A DNA stretch of 64,000 nucleotides, taken from contig NZ_RZHE01000002.1 in assembly GCF_003989825.1 (NCBI RefSeq), forward strand, positions 310,001 through 374,000. Direction: 5' to 3'. A model generated the notes under the pieces. The model had not been told where the DNA came from. It ran no database searches and was given only the letters and a program-made list of their open reading frames with translations. Positions 39,259 to 48,699 of the stretch are shown here, piece by piece (the stretch's first letter is position 1; each line of letters opens with the position of its first letter). Made by a program: the position numbers and the translations under genes. The stretch comes from Vreelandella populi. Its GTDB lineage: Bacteria > Pseudomonadota > Gammaproteobacteria > Pseudomonadales > Halomonadaceae.

Positions 39259-40287
39259 TTGATTAATCGGCAAAGGGTATCGACTATTCAGTCGCGTATC
39301 GATCTTACATTATCCAACACACTGCGCTTACCCTGTATTGCCGAGCATTATGCCGAGCCTCGCACGCTTGATGCACTACGTCACACCCTTGCTGAGGCTG
39401 GCCGCCAGCAGTGGCCGGTAACGTTGCTGGGAGGCGGGAGTAACGTGTTATTACCGCTTGAGTTGCCAGGGCTTGCCGTACGTCCGATGTTGAATCAGTT
39501 GTGGTTTGCGTACGAAGGCGATGAGGTAATGGCCCACGTAGGCGCCGGGGTTAACTGGCATGCGTTGGTGCTTGGCGTGGCTGCCCGCGGTTTCTGGGGG
39601 ATCGAGAATTTAGCGCTCATTCCTGGCGACTGTGGTGCCGCGCCGGTGCAGAATATCGGTGCCTATGGCGTCGAGCTTTCCAATAGCTTGCATGCGGTGC
39701 AGGTAGTGGAGCTGGCCACGGGCCACGTGCGCTGGCTAAGCGGTGCTGAATGTGCGTTTGGCTATCGCGACAGTATTTTCAAGCGTGAGCTAAATGGACG
39801 TGTGGTTATCACTCGGCTGGTTCTCCGGCTTTCAAGGCGGCCGGCACCCAAGCTGCATTATGGTGATCTCGCATCACGGCTAGATGACACGCCAACGCCC
39901 ATGGAAGTGGCCCGAGCCGTTTCAGCTATTCGGCAGGAAAAGCTGCCAGACCCTCGCCAGTTGGCTAACGCCGGCAGCTTTTTTAAAAACCCGCTCGTAC
40001 CTACAAGCCAAGCCCAAAAGCTGTTGAGCCGTTACCCGGAAATGCCGCATTTTCCTCAAGAGAGAGGCCTGACTAAGCTGGCAGCAGGCTGGCTGATTGA
40101 TCAGTGTGGTTTGAAAGGCGTGCGCGAGGGCGCATTTGGTGTGCATGAGCGCCAGGCGCTGGTATTGGTGCACCACGGAGGCGGTGATCGCCAAGGTCTG
40201 CTGGAATTTGCCAGCCGTATCGTTGAACAGGTTAGCGCGCGCTTTGACGTGCTACTTGAGCCCGAACCACGCGTGATTCAGCCATAG
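39259..40287 (+). CDS. murB: UDP-N-acetylenolpyruvoylglucosamine reductase MurB
   Basis: 342 residues from a TTG; an in-frame stop lies six codons earlier, so little extension is possible. FAD and substrate motifs: LLGGGSNVLLP near 56, NIGAYGVEL near 130, FGYRDSIFK near 170, the catalytic Ser in NAGSFFKNP and the final Glu in LEPEPRVI. Type I (E. coli-like) MurB, which reduces enolpyruvyl-UDP-GlcNAc to UDP-MurNAc and so feeds MurC. The weak start may reflect the deletion just upstream. Confidence 0.94.
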   Translation: MINRQRVSTIQSRIDLTLSNTLRLPCIAEHYAEPRTLDALRHTLAEAGRQQWPVTLLGGGSNVLLPLELPGLAVRPMLNQLWFAYEGDEVMAHVGAGVNWHALVLGVAARGFWGIENLALIPGDCGAAPVQNIGAYGVELSNSLHAVQVVELATGHVRWLSGAECAFGYRDSIFKRELNGRVVITRLVLRLSRRPAPKLHYGDLASRLDDTPTPMEVARAVSAIRQEKLPDPRQLANAGSFFKNPLVPTSQAQKLLSRYPEMPHFPQERGLTKLAAGWLIDQCGLKGVREGAFGVHERQALVLVHHGGGDRQGLLEFASRIVEQVSARFDVLLEPEPRVIQP

Positions 40288-40315
40288 CAGTGCCTATGGG
40301 CTTATGTTATGTCAT

Positions 40316-40343
40316 AAAAAAACCCCGCCTAAGCGGGGTTTTT
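40316..40343. terminator. Bidirectional terminator between murB and rne
   Basis: AACCCCGC (40321-40328) pairs with GCGGGGTT (40333-40340) around a CTAA loop, with an A-run before and a T-run after. It serves both convergent genes. Confidence 0.93.
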
Positions 40344-40358
40344 CGTACCTGCGGGAAA

Positions 40359-43300
40359 CTACTCTTTACCCGCTTCCTGCTGCTGCTTGCGTAGCTCGCG
40401 CGGGTCATTATGTGCCCGACGACGGCGACGGCGTGCCACAGGCGTCTCTTGTGCCGCGGGTTCATTGGTTTCTACGGACTCATTGGTCTCCACAACGGAT
40501 TCACTGGTTGCGGTTACCGTAGCTTCTGCCTTGGCTGTCTCGGGCAGGCTCTCTTCAGTCTCTGATTGGACGGCTGATTCTTCTGCTGAGGGTTGCGGCT
40601 CGGACGGCTCTTCAACCACCTGTGGCGCAGTTGACTCACTCGCCAGAGGTTTGGCTTCCGGCGCTTGAGCATCTTCGCTCGATGCCGATACGGGGGCGGT
40701 AGTGCTTTCAGCCAACTCTGTCGGTGAAGGCGCAAGCGTATTATCTGCTTCGCTGCTTGCATCCGCTATTTGCTCGGGCATGACATCCGCGTCTCCTGTC
40801 GCGCGATGAGCGCTGGCTTGCGGGTTTTCATCCTCCGGCTGCTCAGTCGGGGCAGTATCCGCCACTTCTGATGCGTTCTCAATCGAGCGCGGCGGCAGGG
40901 CTACCTGGTCAGGTGCTGTGTCAGCAGCCGCTGTTAGGGCCTGCGTTTCAGTTTGTGCCATGCTCGGCTGAGCAGTTTTTTGCGTTTCGCCTGTCTTTGC
41001 AACGGGCTCCGGAGCGGCTGCTGCGGGAGTCGCGGCTTCTTCCTGTGCCTTTTGCATATGGCTGCTTTCAGCTACTGGCGGCTGAGCCTGAGTCTCTGAG
41101 CCCGTCGCATCTTGCTTAGTTTCCGTAGCTTGGGTTTCAGTAGTCTGGGTTTCAGCCGAATGAGCTTCGAGAGCTTGAGCTTCCTCTGCTGGCGTTTCTG
41201 TAACCTTATCTTTTTCAGGCTGATTATCGACGGGTGGCTCTTCTGCACGCTTGGCTTCTGACGGCTGGGCATCGGCCTGAGACGTTTCAGGCATTGTCTG
41301 CTGCGCTGGTGTTTCGGCGCTCGCCGATTCCTCAGGTGCCTGCGCTTGAAGCTTCAGCTGCTCAGCTTCGGCCTGAGGGTTCACCGCCTGCTTGCGTGAG
41401 CGGTTGCGCGGGTTGTTGCGCGTCCGTTTCGGCTTGCCGTCATCTTTGGCAGCGGGCTGCTCGGCATCGTTGCGCGAAGCTTCTTTGGGCGGTTTGGCAT
41501 CTGCCGGTTTGCTATCTTGAGCGCTGCGCTGAGCGTCACGGCTGGTATCACGCCGAGACTCTTTTTGAGGCGCTTTGCTTGGCGCGTCATGATTTTCTTC
41601 TTTGGTTGCCGAAGCATCCTTCTGGCGATCGCCTTTGGATGCATTATCCACGGCCTTAGCGTCTTCCTGTTGCGGATGGCGACGCCGATTGCGGGTACGG
41701 CTCGGGCCGTTACGCTTATCGTTGTTGTCATCGCTTGCGGTTCGCGGCTGGCTGCTGCGCTGCTCAGTTTTAGCGTTGTCGCTGCGTTCACTGCGCGCCG
41801 GGCGCTGCCTCGGTTCGCTGTTGGGCTGGGTAACGCGTTGGCCGGTCCGCTCAGCGGGTTTGCGAGGCGTAGTGACCGCCTTAGTTGTGCTGGGTGCCTG
41901 TGGCGCGCTTGTGTCATCGCCACCCAGCAATTTGGCAAAACCACGGATAAAACGACCGATAACGCTGGGCTGCTCACCCGGGTTTTCGGCAGCAGCAGGC
42001 GCTTCTTCGGCTTTGGGCGCAGGCTCTTCTGTTTGCAATGACGCCGGGGCCGGTGCGTTGTGTGTGACGCTTTTAACGGCGGCTTCAGCGCGCTGAGTAG
42101 GTGGCGCAAAGCTTGGGTCTGGCTCTTTACCTACTTCGGTATCGGTAGATAGCTCGAAGCTTGACAGCGTTTGAGTATCGTCTTCGTCTAAATGGTCATC
42201 GCGCAAACGCTGCACGTCGTAGTGAGGCGTATGCATTTCCGGGTTGGGCAGCAGCACAACGCGTACACCCTGGCGTGACTCGATATCGGCCAGCACGCTA
42301 CGTTTTTCGTTGAGCAGGTACGTGGCTACCGGCACCGGTAGAATGGCGCGGATCTGCGCGCTCCGCTCTTTCATTGCCTCTTCTTCGATAAGGCGCATGA
42401 TCGAGAGCGAAAGAGAGCGTACGTCGCGGATAGTGCCCTGGCCATTACAGCGCGGGCAGACCACGCCGCTGGTTTCACCCAGCGAAGGGCGCAGGCGTTG
42501 ACGGGACATTTCCATCAGACCAAAACGCGAAATACGGCCAATCTGTACGCGGGCGCGGTCAAGCTTCAAGGCATCGCGCATGCGGTTTTCAACTTCACGC
42601 TGATTGCGTGCCGGGCCCATGTCGATAAAGTCGATCACCACCAGGCCGCCGATATCGCGCAGGCGTAGCTGGCGAGCAATTTCATCGGCCGCTTCAGAGT
42701 TGGTCTGCAGGGCGGTTTCTTCGATATCGCTGCCGCGGGTTGCCCGGGCGGAGTTGATATCAATCGAGACTAGCGCTTCGGTGTGGTCGATAACAATCGA
42801 GCCGCCGGAGGGAAGTTTTACTTCGCGCTGATAGGCCGTTTCGATTTGTGATTCGATTTGGAAACGCGAGAACAGCGGCACTTCGTCAGCATAAAGCTTG
42901 ATTTTCTGCTGGTAGGACGGCATGACCTGGCGAATAAAGCCCAGCGCTTCAGCATGAATCTCGGGGCTATCGATCAGCACCTCGCCAATGTCCTGACGCA
43001 GGTAATCACGCATGGCCCGAATAATGACGTTGGATTCCCGGTAAATCAGGAACGGGGCAGGCTGCTTAGCAGCTTCAGTCGTGATTGATTCCCATACCTG
43101 AGCCAAGTAGTCCAAATCCCACTGAAGCTCTTCTGGGTTACGACCTATGCCGGCCGTACGCACGATCAGGCCCATCTTGTCGGGCACGGTGAGCTGGCCC
43201 ATGGCGTCTTTTAGCTGGCTGCGCTCTTCCCCTTCAATACGGCGAGAAATACCGCCAGCACGGGGGTTGTTGGGCATAAGCACTAGAAAACGGCCTGCCA

Positions 43301-43658
43301 GGCTAATAAAGGTGGTTAAGGCAGCGCCTTTATTGCCGCGCTCTTCTTTATCCACCTGCACGATAACTTCTTGGCCTTCTTTTAGTACCTCTTTGATACT
43401 TGGGCGGCCAGAGACATCTTTAATGAAGTATTCGCGGGAGATTTCCTTGAGCGGTAGAAAGCCGTGGCGTTCTGCGCCAAAGTCGACAAATGCCGCTTCA
43501 AGGGAAGGTTCTACCCGGGTAATTTTACCGCGGTAGATATTGGCTTTTTTCTGTTCGCGGGCCCCAGACTCGATATCCAGGTCGTACAGGCGTTGTCCAT
43601 CAACCAGCGCGACCCGAAGCTCTTCGGGTTGGGTCGCATTGATAAGCATCCGTTTCAT
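40359..43658 (-). CDS. rne: Ribonuclease E
   Basis: 1099 residues from the ATG opening [17 protein letters not shown], the conserved RNase E start. The catalytic half (1-~510) has the S1 domain (about 36-120), the 5' sensor region, the DNase I-like site with Asp300 and Asp343 ([12 protein letters not shown] and [10 protein letters not shown]) and the Zn-link Cys401/Cys404 in CPRCNGQG. The last ~580 residues are low-complexity, rich in Ala, Glu, Pro, Gln and Thr with Arg-rich blocks near 620-720. This is the expected disordered degradosome scaffold, and it ends in a basic [19 protein letters not shown] tail. Confidence 0.96.
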   Translation of the reverse strand: MKRMLINATQPEELRVALVDGQRLYDLDIESGAREQKKANIYRGKITRVEPSLEAAFVDFGAERHGFLPLKEISREYFIKDVSGRPSIKEVLKEGQEVIVQVDKEERGNKGAALTTFISLAGRFLVLMPNNPRAGGISRRIEGEERSQLKDAMGQLTVPDKMGLIVRTAGIGRNPEELQWDLDYLAQVWESITTEAAKQPAPFLIYRESNVIIRAMRDYLRQDIGEVLIDSPEIHAEALGFIRQVMPSYQQKIKLYADEVPLFSRFQIESQIETAYQREVKLPSGGSIVIDHTEALVSIDINSARATRGSDIEETALQTNSEAADEIARQLRLRDIGGLVVIDFIDMGPARNQREVENRMRDALKLDRARVQIGRISRFGLMEMSRQRLRPSLGETSGVVCPRCNGQGTIRDVRSLSLSIMRLIEEEAMKERSAQIRAILPVPVATYLLNEKRSVLADIESRQGVRVVLLPNPEMHTPHYDVQRLRDDHLDEDDTQTLSSFELSTDTEVGKEPDPSFAPPTQRAEAAVKSVTHNAPAPASLQTEEPAPKAEEAPAAAENPGEQPSVIGRFIRGFAKLLGGDDTSAPQAPSTTKAVTTPRKPAERTGQRVTQPNSEPRQRPARSERSDNAKTEQRSSQPRTASDDNNDKRNGPSRTRNRRRHPQQEDAKAVDNASKGDRQKDASATKEENHDAPSKAPQKESRRDTSRDAQRSAQDSKPADAKPPKEASRNDAEQPAAKDDGKPKRTRNNPRNRSRKQAVNPQAEAEQLKLQAQAPEESASAETPAQQTMPETSQADAQPSEAKRAEEPPVDNQPEKDKVTETPAEEAQALEAHSAETQTTETQATETKQDATGSETQAQPPVAESSHMQKAQEEAATPAAAAPEPVAKTGETQKTAQPSMAQTETQALTAAADTAPDQVALPPRSIENASEVADTAPTEQPEDENPQASAHRATGDADVMPEQIADASSEADNTLAPSPTELAESTTAPVSASSEDAQAPEAKPLASESTAPQVVEEPSEPQPSAEESAVQSETEESLPETAKAEATVTATSESVVETNESVETNEPAAQETPVARRRRRRAHNDPRELRKQQQEAGKE

Positions 43659-44218
43659 GTTGTCTCGCATAGCGTTGCGTGCCGGCAAACCGCCTAAGGG
43701 ATAACGTAGACGAATCGCGGGTGCTGCGTGCTTGTGCTCGGCGCATGGTTATGCTGACGCGGCAAGCCGGGAAGGCGTTATCACCGACCCGGCTGACAGG
43801 TTGAGTACGTGGCGGAGGCAGGACGTGTTTCGGTGGCTGTCACGTCCATCCGGCCCTGCTGACACCGCCTACACCTAGCATTCTTCGATTCGTCCACGCT
43901 GGCCGCCGGCACAGCGTTGAACTTGTCGCCAAGCGCAAGCCAGTTCCTTGTGACAACAAGGAAGGGCTGCGCTGGGCGTAGCGTTTTATTCAGCAATTGC
44001 TTGCCGTGATCGGCGAAGCATTAGCAAATCTGTCGTCGTCATGCCGCGACAGAATGACTGCATTTTTAATACGTTTGGATGCGGCCAATGCGTACACTGA
44101 TGCCGCTTCTCATGCTCAGGCCTGCGTGTTGGTCGGGCAGGCGCTTTAGCTAAACGCGGCATTAACGCTTGTGAAAACAGTAATACGTAACAAGCTGTCC
44201 GCGCTTAGCGAGTGAACG
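43659..44218 (-). promoter_or_regulatory. Long structured 5' leader of rne
   Basis: About 560 bases between the predicted rne start of transcription and its ATG. Inverted repeats include TTCCTTG (43944-43950) with CAAGGAA (43957-43963), extendable by AGCC/GGGCT, and GGACGTG (43821-43827) with CACGTCC (43841-43847). E. coli rne also has a long leader whose hairpins let RNase E degrade its own mRNA; the same feedback is inferred here. I see no protein-coding frame with a ribosome site. Confidence 0.6.
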
Positions 44219-44224
44219 TTCTGG

Positions 44225-44253
44225 AATATAACAGTAAAGACAACCACCAGCAA
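44225..44253 (-). promoter_or_regulatory. Promoter of rne
   Basis: On the minus strand: TTGCTG (44253-44248), 17-bp spacer, TATATT (44230-44225). The -10 matches five of six. Its -35 box directly abuts a TTGACG on the other strand. Confidence 0.6.
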
Positions 44254-44285
44254 TTGACGCAATGCCCTTGGCTCTACGCTAGAAT
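44254..44285 (+). promoter_or_regulatory. Possible promoter of rluC
   Basis: TTGACG (44254-44259) followed by TACGCT (15-bp spacer) or TAGAAT at 44280-44285 (20-bp spacer). Neither spacing is ideal, but this is the only -35-like box in the gap before rluC. Confidence 0.35.
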
Positions 44286-44332
44286 GCGGTTTTTAGTCTG
44301 GCACCATAGAGACAAAGCAGGAGTAAGCGTTA

Positions 44333-45274
44333 ATGGCCGAAGGGCGTGAAGTGCAGTGGGTGGACATCGCCCCGGAACAGGCAGGTCAGAGAATTGATAA
44401 TTTTTTGATGACGCGTCTGAAAGGTGCTCCCAGAGCCCTGATATATCGCATCGTGCGAAAAGGTGAGGTTCGCGTTAATAAAAAACGCGTCAAGGTGGAC
44501 TATCGGCTACAGGCGGGCGATTTGGTGCGCGTGCCGCCACTGCGCCTGGCGCCCCGTGAGGCGGTGAAAGAGGTTAGCGATAACCTGCGTGACGTTCTAG
44601 TAGGCAGCGTGATCATGGAGGGCCCGGACTGGATGGTGCTCAACAAGCCTTCTGGCCTTGCCGTACACGGGGGCAGCGGAGTGAAAATCGGCTTGATAGA
44701 AGCCTTGCGTCAAGTACGTGACGATCTCAGCTTCCTGGAGCTTGTTCACCGCCTTGACCGTGACACCTCAGGCTGCCTGCTGCTGGCCAAGTCCCGTGAA
44801 GCACTGCTTACGCTCAACGAGTCCTTGAAAAAGCATGGTATGGACAAGCGCTATCTGGCGCTGGTCAGTGGCCGTTGGCCTGCACGTAAAACCTATGAAA
44901 GCGCGCGACTTGACCGTTTTGAGGCGGGTAACGGTGAGCGTCGGGTGCGGGTTGACCCCAACGGTAAGGTGTCGCGTACCCATTTTGCCGTGGTGGAAAC
45001 CTTCGAGAAGGCCACGTTAATTGAAGCAGAGCCTGTGACCGGGCGTACTCACCAGATACGCGTGCATGCCGCCCATGCAGGCCATGCGCTGCTTGGCGAT
45101 GACAAGTATTCCACTCGGGAAAGTGCTCACCTGACCCAGCAGTTGGGCGTTAGCCGCCTGTTTTTGCATGCGCGTGCGCTAACCTTTCCAGAACCTACCA
45201 ATGGACGCCCGGTCACCGTCAAAGCGCCGCTGCCAGATGTGCTGGAAGATGTGCTCAAGCGCGCGCGGCGATAA
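44333..45274 (+). CDS. rluC: 23S rRNA pseudouridine synthase RluC
   Basis: 313 residues. An N-terminal S4 RNA-binding domain (AGQRIDNFLMTRLKGAPRALIYRIVRKGEVRVN, about 13-45) is followed by the RluA-type catalytic domain with the Asp in HRLDRDTSGCLLLAK near 140. GRTHQIRVHAAHAGHALLGDDKY is the second family block. RluC modifies U955, U2504 and U2580 in E. coli 23S rRNA. Divergence from rne, as in E. coli, favours RluC over RluD or RluA. Confidence 0.94.
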   Translation: MAEGREVQWVDIAPEQAGQRIDNFLMTRLKGAPRALIYRIVRKGEVRVNKKRVKVDYRLQAGDLVRVPPLRLAPREAVKEVSDNLRDVLVGSVIMEGPDWMVLNKPSGLAVHGGSGVKIGLIEALRQVRDDLSFLELVHRLDRDTSGCLLLAKSREALLTLNESLKKHGMDKRYLALVSGRWPARKTYESARLDRFEAGNGERRVRVDPNGKVSRTHFAVVETFEKATLIEAEPVTGRTHQIRVHAAHAGHALLGDDKYSTRESAHLTQQLGVSRLFLHARALTFPEPTNGRPVTVKAPLPDVLEDVLKRARR

Positions 45275-45303
45275 CGCAGGCGTATTCGAAGTAAGGAGTG
45301 GTC

Positions 45304-45954
45304 ATGCGCTACGAGCTGATTATTTTTGACTGGGACGGCACCTTGATGGATTCGGTGCCCAAAATTGTTGCCTGCATGCAGGCCGCGGCTTTGGAAGCCG
45401 AATGGGGCGAGCTTGAGGTGGCGGCGATCGAGGATATTATTGGTCTTGGCTTGCCTGAGGCCATTGCCAAGCTCTGTCCAGGGATCGGCCCGGCGCAAGC
45501 AGAGCGCTTGCGTCAGCGCTATTCGCATCACTTTGTGTCTGGAAATACGACACCTATGCCGTTTTTTGAAGGTGTTGAGGCTCAGGTGGCGCGCCTGCTT
45601 GAACGCCCGCGGCAGCGCTTGGCGGTCGCTACGGGCAAGAGCCGTCGTGGTCTTGATCGGGTGTTTGCTGAAACAGGCAGTGGCGCCTGGTTTCATGCCA
45701 GCCGTACGGCTGATGAGACGCGCTCCAAGCCGCACCCGCAGATGCTCAGTGAAATTCTTCATGAATTGGGTGTGCCTGTAGAGCGGGCGGTAATGGTGGG
45801 TGATACTGAATACGATCTGGAAATGGCAAGAGCCATTGGTATGGACCGTGTGGCGGTCACCTACGGCGTACATACGCCGGTGCGGCTGGCGGCAAGCCAA
45901 CCCAAGTGGGTGGCTCATAATGTTAAGCAGCTCTTTGATTGGCTTAATGGATAG
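45304..45954 (+). CDS. HAD-superfamily (IA) phosphatase
   Basis: 216 residues from the ATG at 45304 (AAGGAG five bases upstream; GTG two codons earlier possible). Motif I FDWDGTLMDS with nucleophile Asp9 and Asp11, motif II AVATGKSRRGLDRV, the Lys in SKPHPQML and motif IV MVGDTEYDLEMARAIGM. The cap domain is alpha-helical, like phosphoglycolate and pyrophosphate phosphatases. The true substrate is not evident. It sits between rluC and sppA, a conserved position. Confidence 0.9.
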   Translation: MRYELIIFDWDGTLMDSVPKIVACMQAAALEAEWGELEVAAIEDIIGLGLPEAIAKLCPGIGPAQAERLRQRYSHHFVSGNTTPMPFFEGVEAQVARLLERPRQRLAVATGKSRRGLDRVFAETGSGAWFHASRTADETRSKPHPQMLSEILHELGVPVERAVMVGDTEYDLEMARAIGMDRVAVTYGVHTPVRLAASQPKWVAHNVKQLFDWLNG

Positions 45955-46022
45955 GTAACAAGAGGGGCGTGCAAGTGGTTGCCGCTTGCCTGCGCCTTTC
46001 TGAACTCGAAAAAGGATGGACT

Positions 46023-47135
46023 ATGAGTGATGATCCTCGCCGCGATGGCCTAGGCGGGCATGACCGCCCTGCAGAAAGCCATTCAGAGGCAGATCGCTGG
46101 ACACAAGGGCCTGACATATCGACTTATCAAAGCACGCCGGAGATGTCAGGAGCGGCTGGAGATAGTGCCGAGACGCTTCGTGAGCGACAGCGCCTGGCCC
46201 AGATAGAGATGATGGACCGCTGGGTGGGCGGCGTGCTGACAGAGCAGCGCCGGTCACGCCGCTGGAAGCTGTTTTTCCGGCTTATCATACTGTTTCTGAT
46301 GCTGTCACTCATAGCGGCGATCGTCTATAGCGCTTTCTGGGCCGGGTCAGGTGATGCGGCACCTACGCAGCGCCATCTTGCAGTCGTTGAAGTTAAAGGC
46401 GTGATTGCCAGTGATGCGCCGGCCAATGCCGAGCGTATCATCAAGGGCCTCGAGCGCGCCTGGGAGGCCGAGAATGCCTCGGCCATTGTGTTGCACATTG
46501 ATAGCCCTGGCGGTAGTCCCGTGCAGTCGCAGCGTATTTATGCCGAAATAATGCGCCTGCGTGAGCAGGGCGATAAGCCTATCCTGGCAGTGATTGAGGA
46601 TATTGGCGCCAGTGGGGCTTATTACATTGCCTCAGCAGCTGATGAGATCATTGCGTCACCCGCCAGCCTGGTCGGCTCTATCGGGGTTATCTACGCAGGT
46701 TTCGGGTTTCAGGATGCTATTAGCCAGATAGGCGTTGAGCGAAGAGTGTTGACTGCGGGTGAACACAAGGCGTTTCTGGACCCTTTTCAGCCACTTGATG
46801 AAGGAGCGGAAGCATTTTGGCAAAGCGTTTTAACCCAAACCCATCAGCAGTTTATTAACGACGTTCGTGCCGGACGTGGTAACCGGTTAAGCGATCAACC
46901 GGATATATTTTCAGGGCTTATCTGGAGTGGCGAGCAGGGGCTTGAGCTAGGCCTGGTTGACCACCTGGCAAGTCTTGAAGAGGTGGCTCGTGATCAGGTA
47001 GGTGAAGCGAGCTGGGAAGATTATACGCCGCGCCTTGACCCCTTTGATCGACTGACGCGACGGTTTACGCAAATGGCGGCAGAAACGCTAGGCCTTACGG
47101 TCTCCAACTCGCCGCTGCGCTATCAGGCTCAGTAG
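46023..47135 (+). CDS. sppA: Signal peptide peptidase SppA (S49, single-domain)
   Basis: 370 residues from the ATG at 46023 with AAGGA upstream. A hydrophilic N-terminal segment of about 80 residues leads to one membrane helix (83-106). The S49 domain has a Ser-Lys dyad: Ser197 in GASGAYYIAS and Lys249 in GEHKAFLDP, 52 residues apart as in Bacillus SppA. It is the short, single-domain form, not the 67-kDa E. coli form. It is expected to cut leftover signal peptides in the membrane. Confidence 0.92.
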   Translation: MSDDPRRDGLGGHDRPAESHSEADRWTQGPDISTYQSTPEMSGAAGDSAETLRERQRLAQIEMMDRWVGGVLTEQRRSRRWKLFFRLIILFLMLSLIAAIVYSAFWAGSGDAAPTQRHLAVVEVKGVIASDAPANAERIIKGLERAWEAENASAIVLHIDSPGGSPVQSQRIYAEIMRLREQGDKPILAVIEDIGASGAYYIASAADEIIASPASLVGSIGVIYAGFGFQDAISQIGVERRVLTAGEHKAFLDPFQPLDEGAEAFWQSVLTQTHQQFINDVRAGRGNRLSDQPDIFSGLIWSGEQGLELGLVDHLASLEEVARDQVGEASWEDYTPRLDPFDRLTRRFTQMAAETLGLTVSNSPLRYQAQ

Positions 47136-47155
47136 GCGAGGCCAAGCGCTTGTGA

Positions 47156-47755
47156 CTATGTGCCAAGCGGGTCCATCCCTGCTTGGCGCAACATGTCGCA
47201 AAGCGCAATCAGCGGTAGCCCTATCAGTGCGTTCGGATCGCGCCCTTCAAGCGCCTCAAAGAGCGTAATACCCAATCCTTCCATGCGAAAGCTGCCGGCA
47301 CTATCAAGCGGCTGCTCAAGCGCTACGTAACGTTCAATTTCATGGTTGGTGAGCTTTCTGAAAACGACATCGAATGGTTCGATATGCGTGTAGTGGCGCT
47401 GTTCCCTTGTGTCGAGCAAGGCCAGGCCGGTCAAAAACGTTACCCGATTGCCAGAAAAACGCGTCAAATTCGCGTAGGCGCGCTCGGGGGTATGGGGTTT
47501 GCCCAATATATCGCCTTCGAAAAGCGCTATCTGATCTGAGCCGATAATACAGTGCTTCGGAAAACGGTGCGCCACGGCATTGGCTTTGCCAAGTGCCAGT
47601 CGGTGCACGAGTGCCTTGGGCGACTCGTTAGTTTGCGGCGTTTCATCTATATCAGGCGAATGGCACTGATAAGGCAGCTGCAGGCGGTCAAGCAGTTCGC
47701 GGCGAAAGCGGGAGCTTGACGCTAGTACTAAGGGTGCGTTCTGAGAAAGCGGCAC
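47156..47755 (-). CDS. maf: Maf-family nucleoside triphosphate pyrophosphatase (YceF type)
   Basis: 199 residues from a GTG at 47755 (AGGA eight bases before); a TTG six codons upstream is an alternative. Maf signatures: LVLASSSRFRRELLDRL near the start, DIDETP, ALGKANAV and IIGSDQIALFEG. YceF enzymes remove 7-methyl-GTP; the position next to yceD-rpmF supports that subtype over the dTTP/UTP-specific one. Transcribed away from yceD. Confidence 0.92.
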   Translation of the reverse strand: MPLSQNAPLVLASSSRFRRELLDRLQLPYQCHSPDIDETPQTNESPKALVHRLALGKANAVAHRFPKHCIIGSDQIALFEGDILGKPHTPERAYANLTRFSGNRVTFLTGLALLDTREQRHYTHIEPFDVVFRKLTNHEIERYVALEQPLDSAGSFRMEGLGITLFEALEGRDPNALIGLPLIALCDMLRQAGMDPLGT

Positions 47756-47863
47756 ACGAGGATTCCTATGCAATTAAGAGTCAAAATGAGTGTAGCGAAA
47801 GCCAACGGCCGTGCCTAATTGACAAGTTTATGCGAGAAACCATGAAGAATTGTGCCGACAGCT

Positions 47864-47892
47864 TTGACACCAGCGGGGGGAGTGCCTATCAT
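47864..47892 (+). promoter_or_regulatory. Near-consensus promoter of yceD-rpmF-plsX and fab genes
   Basis: TTGACA (47864-47869), 17-bp spacer, TATCAT (47887-47892): 11 of 12 consensus bases at ideal spacing. The expected transcription start, about 47898-47900, is two to four bases before the yceD ATG at 47902. A second TTGACA at 47819-47824 lacks a good -10. Confidence 0.75.
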
Positions 47893-47901
47893 TGCGCGCC
47901 T

Positions 47902-48450
47902 ATGTTGACCTCACAACTCCCCAGCCGGGTTGAGCCTTATAAGCTTGCAGCCCGCCGCGAACGACTAGAAGGCTTAGTGGCGCTTGATAAGCTGCCACGG
48001 CTTGCCGAAGAGGCAGGTGACCAAACAGGCGACTGTCATGTCGTACTGGAATTTGGTGTAGATGCTCAAGGTCGTCGTGAAATTCGTGGCCATTTGCAAG
48101 CGACCCTGGCGTTGCCCTGTCGTCGTTGCCTGGTGCCGCTAAGCCAAGACGTGTCCAGTGACTTCCTGCTTGGAATGATCAGCGATGAAGCCTTGGCCGC
48201 CGAGCTGCCTGCCAGTCATGAACCAGTGCTGGTGGAAAATGAACAGCTGGACCTGCTGACGGTCATTGAGGATGAGCTTATCCTTAGCCTGCCACAGGTG
48301 GTCTATCACGATGAAACCGAATGCTATGTCTCGGCGGAGCAGCTGGTCAGCAAAACAGACGGCGAGGCAGAAGAATCGACGCCGGCCACGAACCCTTTCG
48401 CGGTGCTCAATGTCTTGAAAGGCAAAGACGCTTTGAAAGGCAAAAAGTAA
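47902..48450 (+). CDS. yceD: YceD family protein (DUF177), rRNA accumulation protein
   Basis: 182 residues. Starts MLTSQLPSRVEPYKLAARRERLEG, which aligns with the E. coli YceD N-terminus, so the ATG at 47902 is probably right even though no ribosome site precedes it. Family blocks follow: LALPCRRCLVPL with a Cys pair, LDLLTVIEDELILSLP and the C-terminal NPFAVLNVLKG. Linked to 23S rRNA accumulation in bacteria and plants. It heads the rpmF-plsX-fab operon. Confidence 0.92.
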   Translation: MLTSQLPSRVEPYKLAARRERLEGLVALDKLPRLAEEAGDQTGDCHVVLEFGVDAQGRREIRGHLQATLALPCRRCLVPLSQDVSSDFLLGMISDEALAAELPASHEPVLVENEQLDLLTVIEDELILSLPQVVYHDETECYVSAEQLVSKTDGEAEESTPATNPFAVLNVLKGKDALKGKK

Positions 48451-48485
48451 GCACCATTACCCTACATACCTTGGAGTAAACACCC

Positions 48486-48656
48486 ATGGCAGTTCAAAAG
48501 AACCGTAAAACTCGTTCCAAGCGCGGTATGCGTCGTAGCCACGATGCGCTGAGCGCGCCGACGCTGTCCCAGGACAAAGAAACCGGCACTACGCATCTGC
48601 GTCATCATGTAGCTGCGGATGGTTTCTACCGTGGTCGCAAGGTGGTTGAGGTATAA
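48486..48656 (+). CDS. rpmF: 50S ribosomal protein L32
   Basis: 56 residues: begins [20 protein letters not shown] and ends [10 protein letters not shown], full-length L32 of the zinc-free type with no Cys pairs. GGAGT is nine bases upstream of the ATG. Coupled to fatty acid genes as in most bacteria. Confidence 0.97.
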   Translation: MAVQKNRKTRSKRGMRRSHDALSAPTLSQDKETGTTHLRHHVAADGFYRGRKVVEV

Positions 48657-48699
48657 GCCTTAACTGTCTAATAAAGCGGCCAAATAGAGTGGGTGCTGC

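Noticed and set aside
41517..42096. Long open frames on the plus strand opposite the 3' half of rne
   Set aside because: They mirror the low-complexity, GC-biased C-terminal scaffold of RNase E, have no ribosome sites and resemble no family.
43781..43996. 71-codon minus-strand frame within the rne leader
   Set aside because: No ribosome site, composition unlike protein, and it covers the inverted repeats expected for a structured leader. A leader peptide cannot be fully excluded.
47819..47824. A second perfect TTGACA upstream of yceD as the main promoter
   Set aside because: No acceptable -10 box lies 16-18 bases downstream; the pair at 47864-47892 is far better.
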